This document shows positions 50,713-59,189 of a stretch of 64,000 nt of DNA, piece after piece. Each line of letters begins with the position of its first letter. Within the stretch, counting starts at the first letter, position 1. The DNA is from Polynucleobacter kasalickyi (GTDB taxonomy: Bacteria; Pseudomonadota; Gammaproteobacteria; Burkholderiales; Burkholderiaceae). Both the position numbers and the translations under genes were made by a program. The notes beneath the pieces are model-generated. The model did no database searches, was not told the origin of the DNA, and saw nothing but the letters and a program-made list of their open reading frames with translations. Where the stretch lies: NCBI RefSeq assembly GCF_900176405.1, contig NZ_FWXJ01000001.1, positions 248,001 through 312,000 of the forward strand, written 5' to 3'.

Positions 50713-52038
50713 ATGAGTAAAAATTGGTTATGTGCAGTTTTTCTTCTGAGTAGTATGTTTAGTGCGTATGCTCAGCCAACTTACAAATGGATGACCAGTT
50801 GGACGGGTTCTGTGCAAGGCCCCTATCCATTTGGCAATCCATCAGCCCAACCAAATATGTCTTTAGTTTTCCCAAAGCCTGAAAGTGGTGCTGAAAATCA
50901 AAGCTTTAGGATGGTTGTTAAACCTAGTATTTGGTCAAGTAAGACACGTATCCGATTATCTAATGCTCTTGGTACACAGCCAGTCACTTTTTCTAATGTA
51001 TTTGTTGGTTTGCAATCTGGTGGAGCAGAAATCGTTAAAGGAACCAACCGCCCCTTACTTTTTTCCGGTAAAAACACCATCACGGTTGCTCCTGGCGAGT
51101 CTGTTTGGAGTGATCCAACTACTTTGCCATTTGTCTCGAGGATAGATCCCGAATATTTATTTGGCAAAAAACTTGCCATTAGCTTTTATGTCCCTAATGC
51201 GAGTGGACCGATGACTTGGCATGCAAAAGCTTTACAAACCTCATATGTCACATTGCCTGGTGCAGGAGATGTCTCTAAAAGCGAAGTTGAAGCGGATTTT
51301 CCGTTTAGTACAGCTTCTTGGTTTTTCGTTGATGCCTTAGATATGTTTGTGCCTATAAACACGATTGGCATTTTGGCTTTTGGCGACTCTATTACCGATG
51401 GTACCGCCTCGACGATGAACGGCGATGATCGTTGGCCAGATGTTCTGAATAGAAGATTAAGAAAAGTAGGTGGCCATCAATTTGCTGTGGTGAATGCTGG
51501 AATTGGCGGAAATCAAATTGCCGGTCCAAGTGACTATTCGCTAACAAAGCCATTTTTGGGCGGTCCATCTTCTGTGATGCGTCTTGAGCGTGATGTTTTA
51601 AGTATGTCTGGTATTAATACCGTAATTTGGTTAGAGGGGATTAATGACTTTAGTAAAAATGGGAATGCAAGTGCAGACTTCGTTATTGAAAAAATGACTG
51701 AGGGTGTAAAGCGCTTAAAAAAAGCAGGTATTAGTGTTATTGGTGCTACCGTTACTACGGCTTTGGGCAGTTCAAGCGCGGCCCATGGTTTCAAAGAGCA
51801 AGATGAGAAACGCAAATCACTCAATCAATTTATTAAATCCTCCCCAATCTTTGATGGTGTTATCGATTTTGATGCAGTTATTGTGGATATGAAAACTGGG
51901 GAGATGAAGCCTGAGTTTGTACCCGAAAGTACAACTGGTGGAGCTGGTGATAAATTACATCCTAATCGAATTGGATATCAAATCATGGGAAATTCAATTC
52001 CACTCGATTTATTCTTGGATGCAAAAAATAAAAAATGA
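50713..52038 (+). CDS. SGNH/GDSL-family hydrolase, exported
   Basis: 441 aa with signal peptide (CAVFLLSSMFSAYAQ). An N-terminal beta domain (about 20-215) precedes the SGNH domain: block I AFGDSITDGTAS (catalytic Ser, about 225), block II NAGIGGNQI, block III VIWLEGINDFS and block V DKLHPNRIGYQIMG (Asp/His, about 416). The family includes lipases, acetyl-xylan and rhamnogalacturonan esterases; the two-domain layout resembles carbohydrate esterases of the secreted GDSL class. GGAGAG precedes the ATG. It is divergent from the cytochrome-like cluster. Confidence 0.9.
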   Translation: MSKNWLCAVFLLSSMFSAYAQPTYKWMTSWTGSVQGPYPFGNPSAQPNMSLVFPKPESGAENQSFRMVVKPSIWSSKTRIRLSNALGTQPVTFSNVFVGLQSGGAEIVKGTNRPLLFSGKNTITVAPGESVWSDPTTLPFVSRIDPEYLFGKKLAISFYVPNASGPMTWHAKALQTSYVTLPGAGDVSKSEVEADFPFSTASWFFVDALDMFVPINTIGILAFGDSITDGTASTMNGDDRWPDVLNRRLRKVGGHQFAVVNAGIGGNQIAGPSDYSLTKPFLGGPSSVMRLERDVLSMSGINTVIWLEGINDFSKNGNASADFVIEKMTEGVKRLKKAGISVIGATVTTALGSSSAAHGFKEQDEKRKSLNQFIKSSPIFDGVIDFDAVIVDMKTGEMKPEFVPESTTGGAGDKLHPNRIGYQIMGNSIPLDLFLDAKNKK

Positions 52039-52077
52039 GGTAACTGTTGAGGCAGGTCACAGTCCTTTTGATTTTTT

Positions 52078-52111
52078 TCTTAGACCTAGTATTCAATTTT
52101 TAGGTCTAAGA
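52078..52111. repeat. Strong inverted repeat between the convergent GDSL and HD-GYP genes
   Basis: A perfect 11-base-pair stem (TCTTAGACCTA / TAGGTCTAAGA) with a 12-base loop containing TTTTT. Neither side has a clean T-run after the stem, so it is a non-canonical terminator or other structured element. Confidence 0.5.
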
Positions 52112-52187
52112 TGCTAAGCACATGCCTTTCCAAAGGTATAAAAGATTTTAACTACTTCATTCGACTTTAATAGAATGATGCGTTTGC

Positions 52188-53558
52188 TTAATCTTCTTTA
52201 AACTGTTTTCTTATTAACCTAAATTCAGCTTTTAAATCTATAAACGCATCTACTACATCGGGATCAAATTTAGTTCCTTTTAATGAGATGATGTAATTTA
52301 CGGTTTCTTTGTAACTCCACGGTTTTTTATACGGCCTCGTAGAAAGTAATGCATCATAAACATCTGCTAATGCCATGATTCTTGCTGACTGCGGGATGTC
52401 TTTTCCGCTAAGTCCTCTTGGATAACCCGTGCCATCCCAATTTTCGTGATGTGAGCCCGCAATTTCAATGGCTGTTTTGATGATTTGAGAACTTATTTGA
52501 CCATCAGCGTCCATAGAAGATAAGATTCTCTCTCCAATCAACGCATGTGATTTCATTACCTCCCACTCTACAGGACTTAATCTGCCATTTTTTAACAAAA
52601 TATTATCTGGTATGCCAACCTTGCCGATATCATGGAGTGGTGCTGCTTTGAATAAGATGTTGAGCCAATCTTCTGATTGTTTAATTTCAAATTTTCCTAA
52701 CTCATCTAATCGATTCGCAATCAGTCTTACAAAATGTTGGGTACGAATGATATGATTTCCTGTTTCATTATCCCGTTCTTTTGAAAGTTGGTTTAAAACA
52801 TTAAGCATGCCATCTTCAATACCTTTAGCAAAGCCTTCAACCTTTTTTACTTCCTCAACCAGTTGAAGTAATGTTCCGTTGTATTTTTCTAAACGAAATT
52901 GGTATTGAATTGAATTGTCGAGATGTAGTCCAATAAAGCAAATAACGCGGACAAAAACCAACAAAAGAATCACTAAGAAAAATAAAGAATTAATCAGAGT
53001 CTGATCTACAGCTAATCTGATTTCAAAAAAGAAACTCAGTATTGCTCTTGTAATCCAAAGCATCGTGATCATTACACTAATGAGGTACATGTTTTGAATG
53101 AAAAAACTTTGCGTCTTTTTCTTTAGTCTAAGAAGAGCCCTTGCTATGATTAAGTTCCCAGCTCCTTGGTAAAGCCCAACGATTAAAGGAGTAAATGCCT
53201 GATAGGGGGTTTGACTGATAAGATAAATGCTCGTTGCATATCCAATCGCAAAAACAAAAATATAGAAATTAAAGGTTGATTTATCTTGGTTGTCTAATAA
53301 ATCATTATTGAGGGCTTTATAAAAAAAATACAATGTATAAACTGAAAGAAAATTTGGCAGAGTCAGCCCGATCAAATCAGGAATACTTGGCCTAGATACC
53401 AGAAGGAAGTAAAGAGTGGCATGAGAAAAACAACTATATACAATGAATTGCAGTGATTTATTTTTAGTTTTTTTTAAGAATGCTAACAGCAACGCTCCCA
53501 CAAAAAGGTGGAGAAACGCGTATGAAAAAAACAAGGAGTTAATGGACAATATTTTCAT
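52188..53558 (-). CDS. HD-GYP domain cyclic-di-GMP phosphodiesterase with N-terminal membrane sensor
   Basis: 456 aa. About seven hydrophobic segments in residues 1-215 form a membrane sensor of unrecognised type, followed by a coiled-coil linker (about 216-250) and the HD-GYP domain: NHIIRTQHFVRLIA, PLHDIGKVGIPDNILLKNGRL, KSHALIGERIL, GSHHENWDGTGYPRGLSGKDIPQSARIMALADVYDALLSTRPYK. All metal ligands and the GYP triplet are present, so it should hydrolyse c-di-GMP. An FNR-box-like site lies 37 bases upstream. It ends near the GDSL gene terminator-like repeat. Confidence 0.93.
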   Translation of the reverse strand: MKILSINSLFFSYAFLHLFVGALLLAFLKKTKNKSLQFIVYSCFSHATLYFLLVSRPSIPDLIGLTLPNFLSVYTLYFFYKALNNDLLDNQDKSTFNFYIFVFAIGYATSIYLISQTPYQAFTPLIVGLYQGAGNLIIARALLRLKKKTQSFFIQNMYLISVMITMLWITRAILSFFFEIRLAVDQTLINSLFFLVILLLVFVRVICFIGLHLDNSIQYQFRLEKYNGTLLQLVEEVKKVEGFAKGIEDGMLNVLNQLSKERDNETGNHIIRTQHFVRLIANRLDELGKFEIKQSEDWLNILFKAAPLHDIGKVGIPDNILLKNGRLSPVEWEVMKSHALIGERILSSMDADGQISSQIIKTAIEIAGSHHENWDGTGYPRGLSGKDIPQSARIMALADVYDALLSTRPYKKPWSYKETVNYIISLKGTKFDPDVVDAFIDLKAEFRLIRKQFKED

Positions 53559-54076
53559 ACTTTGTCTAATCTCATTTATTTATAATAATTATCTTTGATT
53601 GTAATCATTTAAAAGATTGGCTGTGGAAGTCGCATTAATCCTCAAAAACTGGATGACCTCGTTTTCCTTCTCAAAATAAAGGGGATCCTCATTAAATTGC
53701 TAGGTTAAAACAATTTTCACTAACTAAGGCACTTTTGGTGATTCATCCTTAGAAATGTTTTACCCATAAAAGCTAGCATCTGGTTGCTGCTAATAAAATC
53801 AAGGATTTGGGTGCTATAAGTTTCATCCAATGTGTCAAGAAATAAACAAGCAGCGTAAGGAAGATTAAGAATGTCTAATCTTTAATCCCCTAATTTGAAG
53901 CAGAATGCTTCATTTTAGAATAATTGTATGCTTGAATTAAAATCCATTCAGCATACTAAACAATTGAATTCAAATAGATTTTTCCATCTTCTAATTAAGT
54001 GTTTCGATTTTTCCAGAAGCACATGTTATCGAAGATAGTCAAATAAACCCAAGCCAAAATTACTTTTCTTGATTTA
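53559..54076. other. Intergenic region with FNR-like site and three stem-loops
   Basis: 518 bases between the fnr stop and the HD-GYP start. It holds the FNR-like site (53595-53608) and stem-loops at 53861-53882 (AAGATTA / TAATCTT), 53896-53912 (TGAAGC / GCTTCA, then TTTT) and 53926-53956 (GTATGC...GAAT / ATTCA...GCATAC). One or more may end the fnr transcript or form a small RNA. A minus-strand frame of about 55 codons exists here without a start codon or ribosome site. Confidence 0.4.
53595..53608 (-). promoter_or_regulatory. FNR-box-like site upstream of the HD-GYP gene
   Basis: TTGAT-N4-ATCAT, one base off the FNR consensus TTGAT-N4-ATCAA. It ends 37 bases before the start codon, a position compatible with promoter control. 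An FNR-type gene is the next gene. Confidence 0.5.
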
Positions 54077-54922
54077 TTAATTCAATTTAAGCTGTTGATG
54101 AAAAGTTGGGTGTTGATGGTTGCCGTACGACTGATCTGAGAGTCCTGAGGCGATATTGTTTTGATTGATTTCAGCCATGTCGATGAGTTTTGTAAGAGCT
54201 TCAACATCAATGTTAGATATTTCACGATTCTTTACTTTAAAGAAATTTTTGTTCTCAAGACTTGTTAAAGCTCGACTCAAAGATTCAGTAGTCATGCCTA
54301 AATAACTTCTTAAATCCTCCCTGTTCATTGGTAAAGATATGTAATTAGGTTTAGAGTGATGTTTACCCATTTTTTGGAATATCTCAAGAATAAAATACCC
54401 CAACTTTTGTTCAACGGTGTGCGTACCTAAAGAAAAAAGATGCTCTTGAGATCTAACTAATTCATTACTCATTGCGCATTCAAGCGCTTTATTCAGAGCG
54501 TCATCCCTTTTCATGAGTTCATGAAGTCGCGCATTATTCAAGCCACATACTTCACCATCGGTTAGCGCATAAGCATCTAAATGGTGTTTGCCATCTGCAA
54601 GGCCATCAACTCCAAATAATTCCCCTTGCCCAACAAAACGGGTTACTTGATGTTGACCATTTGGGAGACTAAACTCTACTTTCAAAAACCCAACTCGGAC
54701 ACTATATATAGATGCAATCGGGTCGCCATTATGAAAAATTGCATCTCCAGCTTTAACTTTAAATTTATGGGTGTACTGGCCAGTTAATGATTCTACTTGA
54801 TAAATATCAAGTTGTTTATGCAGGCAGCTTGATTTACTAATGCAGCATGTACACGGGCTTAAATTACGTTTTTCAGTTAAAAGATTGATCGTAACGGTAC
54901 TACCTAGTTGGAGTGATTCCAT
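54077..54922 (-). CDS. fnr: FNR-type oxygen-sensing transcriptional regulator
   Basis: 281 aa, Crp/Fnr family. The N-terminal cluster-binding cysteines follow the exact FNR spacing C-x2-C-x5-C (Cys24, 27, 33; Cys26 is extra), and the fourth Cys is in GEVCGLNN near residue 140. A cyclic-nucleotide-binding beta-roll (about 45-150) is followed by the dimer helix and an HTH (about 205-235) with REDLRSYLGMTTESLSRALTSLENK; the Glu-x2-Ser-Arg recognition set matches FNR, predicting TTGAT-N4-ATCAA targets. With the [4Fe-4S] cluster it should act when oxygen is low. AAGGG precedes the ATG. An FNR-like site 80 bases upstream suggests autoregulation. Confidence 0.93.
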   Translation of the reverse strand: MESLQLGSTVTINLLTEKRNLSPCTCCISKSSCLHKQLDIYQVESLTGQYTHKFKVKAGDAIFHNGDPIASIYSVRVGFLKVEFSLPNGQHQVTRFVGQGELFGVDGLADGKHHLDAYALTDGEVCGLNNARLHELMKRDDALNKALECAMSNELVRSQEHLFSLGTHTVEQKLGYFILEIFQKMGKHHSKPNYISLPMNREDLRSYLGMTTESLSRALTSLENKNFFKVKNREISNIDVEALTKLIDMAEINQNNIASGLSDQSYGNHQHPTFHQQLKLN

Positions 54923-55171
54923 CTTAGACCCTTCTATTTTTTAAAATTATAAATTTTAGAATGACAACAAAATTAGATTAATAAAATTTAAAATGAAAAA
55001 AATGATATAAATCAATATTTTAGATTCTATATTATTAAATCTATAATAAAGTAACCTAAATACCTCAATTATTGAAGGTTTATTTCTTGAAAAAAAAGAT
55101 AAATATCTCACTAAAGTCTGAAATATCCTTCTATGGAACAAATATAGAAAGTAAAACGTTTAGGAGGTTAG
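54923..55171. other. AT-rich fnr promoter region
   Basis: About 250 bases of very AT-rich DNA upstream of fnr, with an FNR-like site at 55002-55015. No supported gene on either strand. Confidence 0.5.
55002..55015 (-). promoter_or_regulatory. FNR-box-like site upstream of fnr
   Basis: ATGAT-N4-ATCAA, one mismatch to the FNR consensus, 80 bases before the fnr start codon. Consistent with autoregulation, as known for FNR/ANR genes in other bacteria. Confidence 0.45.
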
Positions 55172-55312
55172 GTGCTTTTAGACGAGTGTCTGAAACAAAA
55201 AACCGTCGAGAAGATTTATCCGGATAAATCTTATACATGGAGTGAATGCCATTCACTCAACCAAGGTGGTTTCTCAACATGGTTTAAAGAAGATCTTTTA
55301 TGTAGGCGTTAA
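55172..55312 (+). CDS. Possible 46-aa small protein (GTG start) overlapping two palindromes
   Basis: GTG at 55172 is preceded by AGGAGG at a four-base spacing. The frame reads VLLDECLKQKTVEKIYPDKS and then TWSECHSLNQGGFSTWFKED before the TAA at 55310. No homologue is recognised. It contains both palindromes listed next, so the open frame could be fortuitous in a structured non-coding element. Low confidence. Confidence 0.3.
   Translation: MLLDECLKQKTVEKIYPDKSYTWSECHSLNQGGFSTWFKEDLLCRR
55211..55258. repeat. Two adjacent perfect palindromes
   Basis: 55211-55232 is a perfect 22-base palindrome centred on TCCGGA with arms AAGATTTATC / GATAAATCTT. Seven bases later, 55240-55258 is a second one with 9-base arms GAGTGAATG / CATTCACTC around one base. 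They may be regulator binding sites or stem-loops; a run of six T lies on the minus strand shortly past the first. Confidence 0.7.
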
Positions 55313-55359
55313 AACATTTCTCATTGAACAACTCTGCTCAATAGATTTAATGGGAACAG

Positions 55360-55698
55360 TTAACAAAAACGATCAATAGCAGCAACTATAAATTGGGCTG
55401 TTCGTAAAATCCCATCTGGAGGATGTTGACTTAAATAATGGCGATAAAAAATTTCCACATCTACATATTCAATTTTATTTATTTGCCATCCCCCATTCTC
55501 TTCTCTAAGCCTATCAAGATAATTACAAATAAAACTAATGTCACCCTCATAAAATGCACAATGAAGACTATTAATGAATTGAATTCTCCGATGAAGATTT
55601 GATTTATCAAGAATAAAATTATTTGTTACATGATTTCCAACATCTTTTGAAAATCTATTGGTTGAGGTATGAATAGATTCATTTGTTCGAAAAGTCAT
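55360..55698 (-). CDS. 112-aa hypothetical protein
   Basis: No family recognised. Soluble, helical by eye: HRRIQFINSLHCAFYEGDISFICNYLDRLREENGG, then INKIEYVDVEIFYRHYLSQHPPDGILRTAQFIVAAIDRFC. The ribosome site (GGAG about 11 bases upstream) is weak. It is flanked by the palindromes on its 3' side and by a perfect FNR box 206 bases upstream. Its protein-like composition makes it more likely a gene than a chance frame, but this is not certain. Confidence 0.5.
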   Translation of the reverse strand: MTFRTNESIHTSTNRFSKDVGNHVTNNFILDKSNLHRRIQFINSLHCAFYEGDISFICNYLDRLREENGGWQINKIEYVDVEIFYRHYLSQHPPDGILRTAQFIVAAIDRFC

Positions 55699-56182
55699 GA
55701 TTACTTAGACTCCATGTAGTTGTCAATAACTCACATGATGAATTTTTAACAGAAAATATTTTTGACTAAACTCAATAAAAATTAAAAAAAGAGTTCTTTG
55801 AAACCATTGCCTGTTGTATTTCACAATCGTGAAAAATTCGAATTAACTTAAAAAAAAAAGAACAACAAAATTTAAAAAAAATTTATAGTCAGTCGAAATA
55901 AAATTGATATTTATCAAGATAAAAATTATTGATAAATATATAAATGTAGGGTGAACTTAGAAAGATACATTACTGAGACGGTTTATTCGTCAATTTTATT
56001 CTTACTGCTGCATTGATGAATTAATTATCAGATGTAATTTCAAAATTTAAGCTTACAACTAAAAATTAAAAAGAATTGAAAACTTTATAGAAATGAATCG
56101 AAAAGTCTAAAAAAGTAAAATCTTTTAATTAAAACTATTAGCATCATTTCATTATTATGGCATTAGATATTTGGAGAAGAAA
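55699..56182. other. AT-rich intergenic region with a perfect FNR box
   Basis: 484 bases between the divergent hypothetical gene and the second phasin. Long A-runs at about 55850-55880. The FNR box is at 55904-55917. No other supported gene. Confidence 0.6.
55904..55917. promoter_or_regulatory. Perfect FNR box
   Basis: TTGATATTTATCAA matches the FNR consensus TTGAT-N4-ATCAA at all ten fixed positions. It lies 266 bases upstream of the second phasin and 206 bases upstream of the divergent 112-aa gene. The nearby fnr gene encodes the matching recognition helix. Confidence 0.7.
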
Positions 56183-56740
56183 ATGACTCAAAATCAATAC
56201 AATGAAACAATTGCAAAAATTCAAAATACCACAATTAAGGCGTCTCAAGACCTTTCTAAAAAAGCTGGAGAAAGCGCAAAGAAAATATCTTTGGCTCATT
56301 CCTCATTGACCCATAGTGTAGTGAAGAATTTGCAAAAAAAATCAATTGAAATATTAGCAATCAAATCACCAGTCGCGATTGTTGATTTATTGAATAATGA
56401 AAGCTCGAATGAATTTATGAAGGAAATGAATGAATATCAAAATGAGTTGAAAAATATTTTTAAAAAATATACTCAGGATATGTCGGAATATTCCGATGAA
56501 TTATTAATGCAAACTAAGACAGGTATAGACGAATGGTTTAATATAACAATCGCTAATGTGCCTAATGGAAATGGTTTATTCATAAAGCCCTATCAGTCAG
56601 TAATTAATGCTACGCTCCTAGGTTTAGAGCAAGTCGTAAATTTATCAAAAAATATCAATAATTCTATGGAGCCTGAGGCTAATGAAGCAATTAGTTCAAA
56701 AGGTTTTACGGGAAATTCAAGAGATCGTTTGACTAAGTAA
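56183..56740 (+). CDS. Phasin-like protein (second in the window)
   Basis: 185 aa from ATG 56183, preceded by GGAG six bases upstream. All-helical, amphipathic: YNETIAKIQNTTIKASQDLSKKAGESAKKISLAH, IEILAIKSPVAIVDLLNNES and EWFNITIANVPNGNGLFIKPYQSVINATLLGLEQVVNLSK. This fits the phasin fold more than a sequence match to the first phasin. A stem of AATATATTCA / TGAATATATT follows the stop (56748-56788). The upstream FNR box suggests expression under low oxygen (inference). Confidence 0.6.
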   Translation: MTQNQYNETIAKIQNTTIKASQDLSKKAGESAKKISLAHSSLTHSVVKNLQKKSIEILAIKSPVAIVDLLNNESSNEFMKEMNEYQNELKNIFKKYTQDMSEYSDELLMQTKTGIDEWFNITIANVPNGNGLFIKPYQSVINATLLGLEQVVNLSKNINNSMEPEANEAISSKGFTGNSRDRLTK

Positions 56741-56747
56741 AACATCA

Positions 56748-56788
56748 AATATATTCATCTTCATCTTTGAGGCGATGGTGAATATATT
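56748..56788 (+). terminator. Stem-loop after the second phasin
   Basis: A 10-base-pair stem AATATATTCA / TGAATATATT with a 21-base loop. No following T-run, so it is a non-canonical terminator at best. Confidence 0.4.
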
Positions 56789-56828
56789 CAGATTAAAAAA
56801 TATTAAAGCCCAAATTTAATTAAAAAAA

Positions 56829-57437
56829 CTAATCGATTAAAGTTTGAGTTTTCCAGGAAATAATTTTTACAGGTCTTCTCTGTGGAGTAAGAGGATTTTC
56901 ATCGGGCTTACCAATTATTATAGGAACAATTACCTCTACATTATCAGGAATATCTAATAGGGTCTTCCACTTATCCAAATTAAACGTTTCGATAGATAAT
57001 CCAATGATGCAACTCCCTAGTCCTTTTGCTTGCGCACACAGCATTAAATTTTCTGCCGCTAGCCAACAATCTGCAGCGCTAAACTTACTAAAAAATTGAC
57101 TACAAATAAGAATCAAAGCGGGTGCGTTATAAAATACTTCATAATTCATTTGGTTAATAATCTCTAAAGTGTGGTTTGAAACTTCATTCAACTTTTTACA
57201 TTGGCCGCGTATGTTATTTTTGACATCTGAAGATATTGTTTTGAGGAGGGCTGGATCTTGAATAATTACAAAAGCACACGGTTGAGCATGCATAGCTGAT
57301 GGCGCCTGAGTAGCTGCATCTAATAATTGAACAATCAACTCAGAGTCAATGGAATCTGGTTTGAAATTTCGAATGGACCTTCTTGAATATAGAATATGAA
57401 AAAAAGAGTTATTCATATGATTAGAATAGGATTTCAT
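56829..57437 (-). CDS. Nitroreductase family protein
   Basis: 202 aa FMN-dependent oxidoreductase. LYSRRSIRNFKPDSIDSELIVQLLDAATQAPSAMHAQPCAFVII (the RRSxRxF / APSaxNxQPwxFvvv pattern, about 15-60) and WLAAENLMLCAQAKGLGSCIIGL (about 118-140) are typical; the C-terminal IPIIIGKPDENPLTPQRRPV is also standard. Reduces nitro or quinone compounds, or is a dehydropteridine-type enzyme; substrate unknown. It starts three bases from the stop of a small upstream frame. The ribosome site is poor; Met8 is an alternative start. Confidence 0.85.
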   Translation of the reverse strand: MKSYSNHMNNSFFHILYSRRSIRNFKPDSIDSELIVQLLDAATQAPSAMHAQPCAFVIIQDPALLKTISSDVKNNIRGQCKKLNEVSNHTLEIINQMNYEVFYNAPALILICSQFFSKFSAADCWLAAENLMLCAQAKGLGSCIIGLSIETFNLDKWKTLLDIPDNVEVIVPIIIGKPDENPLTPQRRPVKIISWKTQTLID

Positions 57438-57440
57438 GAT

Positions 57441-57665
57441 TTACCATTCGAATAAAAAAGTTAAATAAATCTTATTTTTTGTTTGAAGCGCAGACTTTAC
57501 ATCGACGTGCTTTTTAAAATATATAAATACAGTATCAATATCAACTTGGAAAACAGTTTTTCTTGAGAGTGACTTTATTAAAAAATTAGAAACATGATAA
57601 GTATTAGTGAAAATCCTAAAATTATTAGGAGCATATTTCTGATGTTCAATATTAATTTCTCGCAT
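57441..57665 (-). CDS. Possible 74-aa hypothetical protein upstream of the nitroreductase
   Basis: From ATG 57665 the frame reads REINIEHQKYAPNNFRIFTN, later KHVDVKSALQTKNKIYLTFLFEW, and ends three bases before the nitroreductase start. No family recognised and no good ribosome site. The tight spacing is the main argument for a real gene. Confidence 0.35.
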   Translation of the reverse strand: MREINIEHQKYAPNNFRIFTNTYHVSNFLIKSLSRKTVFQVDIDTVFIYFKKHVDVKSALQTKNKIYLTFLFEW

Positions 57666-57776
57666 ATCATCAAAATCTAACAATGTTATGTAAATGGGTG
57701 ACTAAACTAAAATCGAATTCATGCATCAGTAAATAAAGCTATAAAAAAAATCAAAATTAAATCAGGTATTCAAGAT

Positions 57777-58997
57777 TTATTGAAAGAGTGAAACTTTATT
57801 TTCAGATATGAAATTATTACAAGAATTAGAAGAAGCACTTGGACTCATATTTCCGTTTAAATCTAACGAGTGAGCGATGATGCTTCCATTTAAAGTAAGG
57901 TTACTTGATGTACCACTTACTTTAATATCAAGGGACGGCAAATCTATAATCCCATTAAAATTGAGTTGATCTTTTGAACCAGCGAGGGCAAACGATGTAA
58001 TAGTAGAAGGACTCTGATAAATCAAAATACCACTGCCGGGAGTGCAGCCACTTGGTGTCTGAGCTGAGAGATTTAAAGTGCCAGATAAATCAATCGGTTG
58101 ATTTGCGGCGACATAGAGCGTTACTCCATTTGGAGCGCTAGTTACAATTGCCGAATTTGTAGATATTCCATTATTGAATAAATAGAATCCTGAAGTAAAA
58201 GTGTAGCTAACCCCTTTGTTAAGAATCAGTTGGGCATTGTATATACCGGGTTGACATATATGATTCGAACATGTCGGGTCTACCACTGGAGAAAGACCAG
58301 TAGGAATATTAACAACAGGCAAAGTTGGTAGTGTTCCAGATTTACTAACTGGTGTTGGTGAGCAAGAATTACAGTTAATTGAGCCACCATTGAATACGCT
58401 TGTTGATCCTGTTCCACTAATAACTATTTTCGACTGATTGGTTGCCTGTAAATTCCTACCAATGGCAGCTGAACAATTATTTAAATTAGCAATGTTCGTG
58501 CCATTTATCGTAAAACCAGCAATGGTAACAAGGCAAGCGGGAGATGATTTTATTCCAGCAACAGCATTTACTTGTATTGCCCATGTATTACTAAAGCCAA
58601 TAACAGGAGCAAAAAATAAAGGAATATTTTGGCTAATTTTGACTCTTGCGTAAGAGGTGTCGTTAGAATAACTTGGTACTGATCCATCAGGATTAGGGCC
58701 TGGAGGAATCGTTGGGGTAGTGATTACTGAAGAGGATCCATTCGAAAATCCATTCCCTGCTGATAGTGACTGTGCGGTTAAAAGTGCATTTTCAATTGAA
58801 CCACCATTCGCTAGGCTAGAAGCAGCTCCTAAAGCAGAGGCATCCGCAGCTGATTGCATTTTTGTCCTCGCATAAAAAGCATATGAAATATCTATGGCAA
58901 GACCCATAAAGCCAATCAGAATTGCAAGCAATAACGCTGAAATTACAATTACAGAGGCATTTTCCTCAGTTCGAATCTTTTTTAGATGTGAAATCAT
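57777..58997 (-). CDS. tadG: TadG-like pilus assembly protein with beta-rich exported domain
   Basis: 406 aa. The N-terminus EENASVIVISALLLAILIGFMGLAIDISYAFYARTKMQSAADASALGAAS (about 11-60) is the classical TadG/Tad_N pseudopilin-like helix. The remainder (about 150-400) is rich in Ser/Thr/Asn and hydrophobic beta repeats (VVISGTGSTSV, LNFNGIIDLPSLDIKVSG, NLTLNGSIIAHSLDLNGN), looking like a right-handed beta-helix rather than a VWA domain. Cysteines at about 175-260 could form disulfides. It is divergent from the 59-61 kb genes and near the tad pilus operon. Confidence 0.78.
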   Translation of the reverse strand: MISHLKKIRTEENASVIVISALLLAILIGFMGLAIDISYAFYARTKMQSAADASALGAASSLANGGSIENALLTAQSLSAGNGFSNGSSSVITTPTIPPGPNPDGSVPSYSNDTSYARVKISQNIPLFFAPVIGFSNTWAIQVNAVAGIKSSPACLVTIAGFTINGTNIANLNNCSAAIGRNLQATNQSKIVISGTGSTSVFNGGSINCNSCSPTPVSKSGTLPTLPVVNIPTGLSPVVDPTCSNHICQPGIYNAQLILNKGVSYTFTSGFYLFNNGISTNSAIVTSAPNGVTLYVAANQPIDLSGTLNLSAQTPSGCTPGSGILIYQSPSTITSFALAGSKDQLNFNGIIDLPSLDIKVSGTSSNLTLNGSIIAHSLDLNGNMSPSASSNSCNNFISENKVSLFQ

Positions 58998-59078
58998 TAT
59001 TGAGTAGTTCCTAAAAAAATTATTTAACTTAGAACTTAAGAATCTTTACTCAATGTAAATTGATTCCCTACCTAAAGT

Positions 59079-59092
59079 TTGACAATAATCAA
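59079..59092. promoter_or_regulatory. FNR-box-like site between tadG and the lipoprotein-like gene
   Basis: TTGAC-N4-ATCAA, one mismatch to the FNR consensus; the TTGACA could equally be a sigma-70 -35 element. It is 82 bases upstream of tadG. Confidence 0.35.
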
Positions 59093-59142
59093 ATTATTAG
59101 AACTTACTTGGCAATAGGTTTTTCATTTGTGTTTTTAAAATT

Positions 59143-59156
59143 TTGATAAATCTCAA
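59143..59156 (+). promoter_or_regulatory. FNR-box-like site upstream of the lipoprotein-like gene
   Basis: TTGAT-N4-CTCAA, one mismatch to the FNR consensus. It is the second candidate in the 160-base tadG/lipoprotein gap and lies 34 bases before ATG 59190. Confidence 0.35.
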
Positions 59157-59189
59157 ATTTTGGATTTAAACATACTGAATACTGATTTA

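Noticed and set aside
53715..53890. Minus-strand open frame of about 55 codons between fnr and HD-GYP
   Set aside because: No start codon with a ribosome site; length expected by chance.
54956..55141. 61-codon minus-strand frame with a hydrophobic end, upstream of fnr
   Set aside because: TTG start without ribosome site, lies in the very AT-rich fnr promoter and overlaps the FNR-like site.
55599..55610. TTGAT/ATCAA pair inside the 112-aa gene
   Set aside because: Spacer is two bases; FNR needs four.
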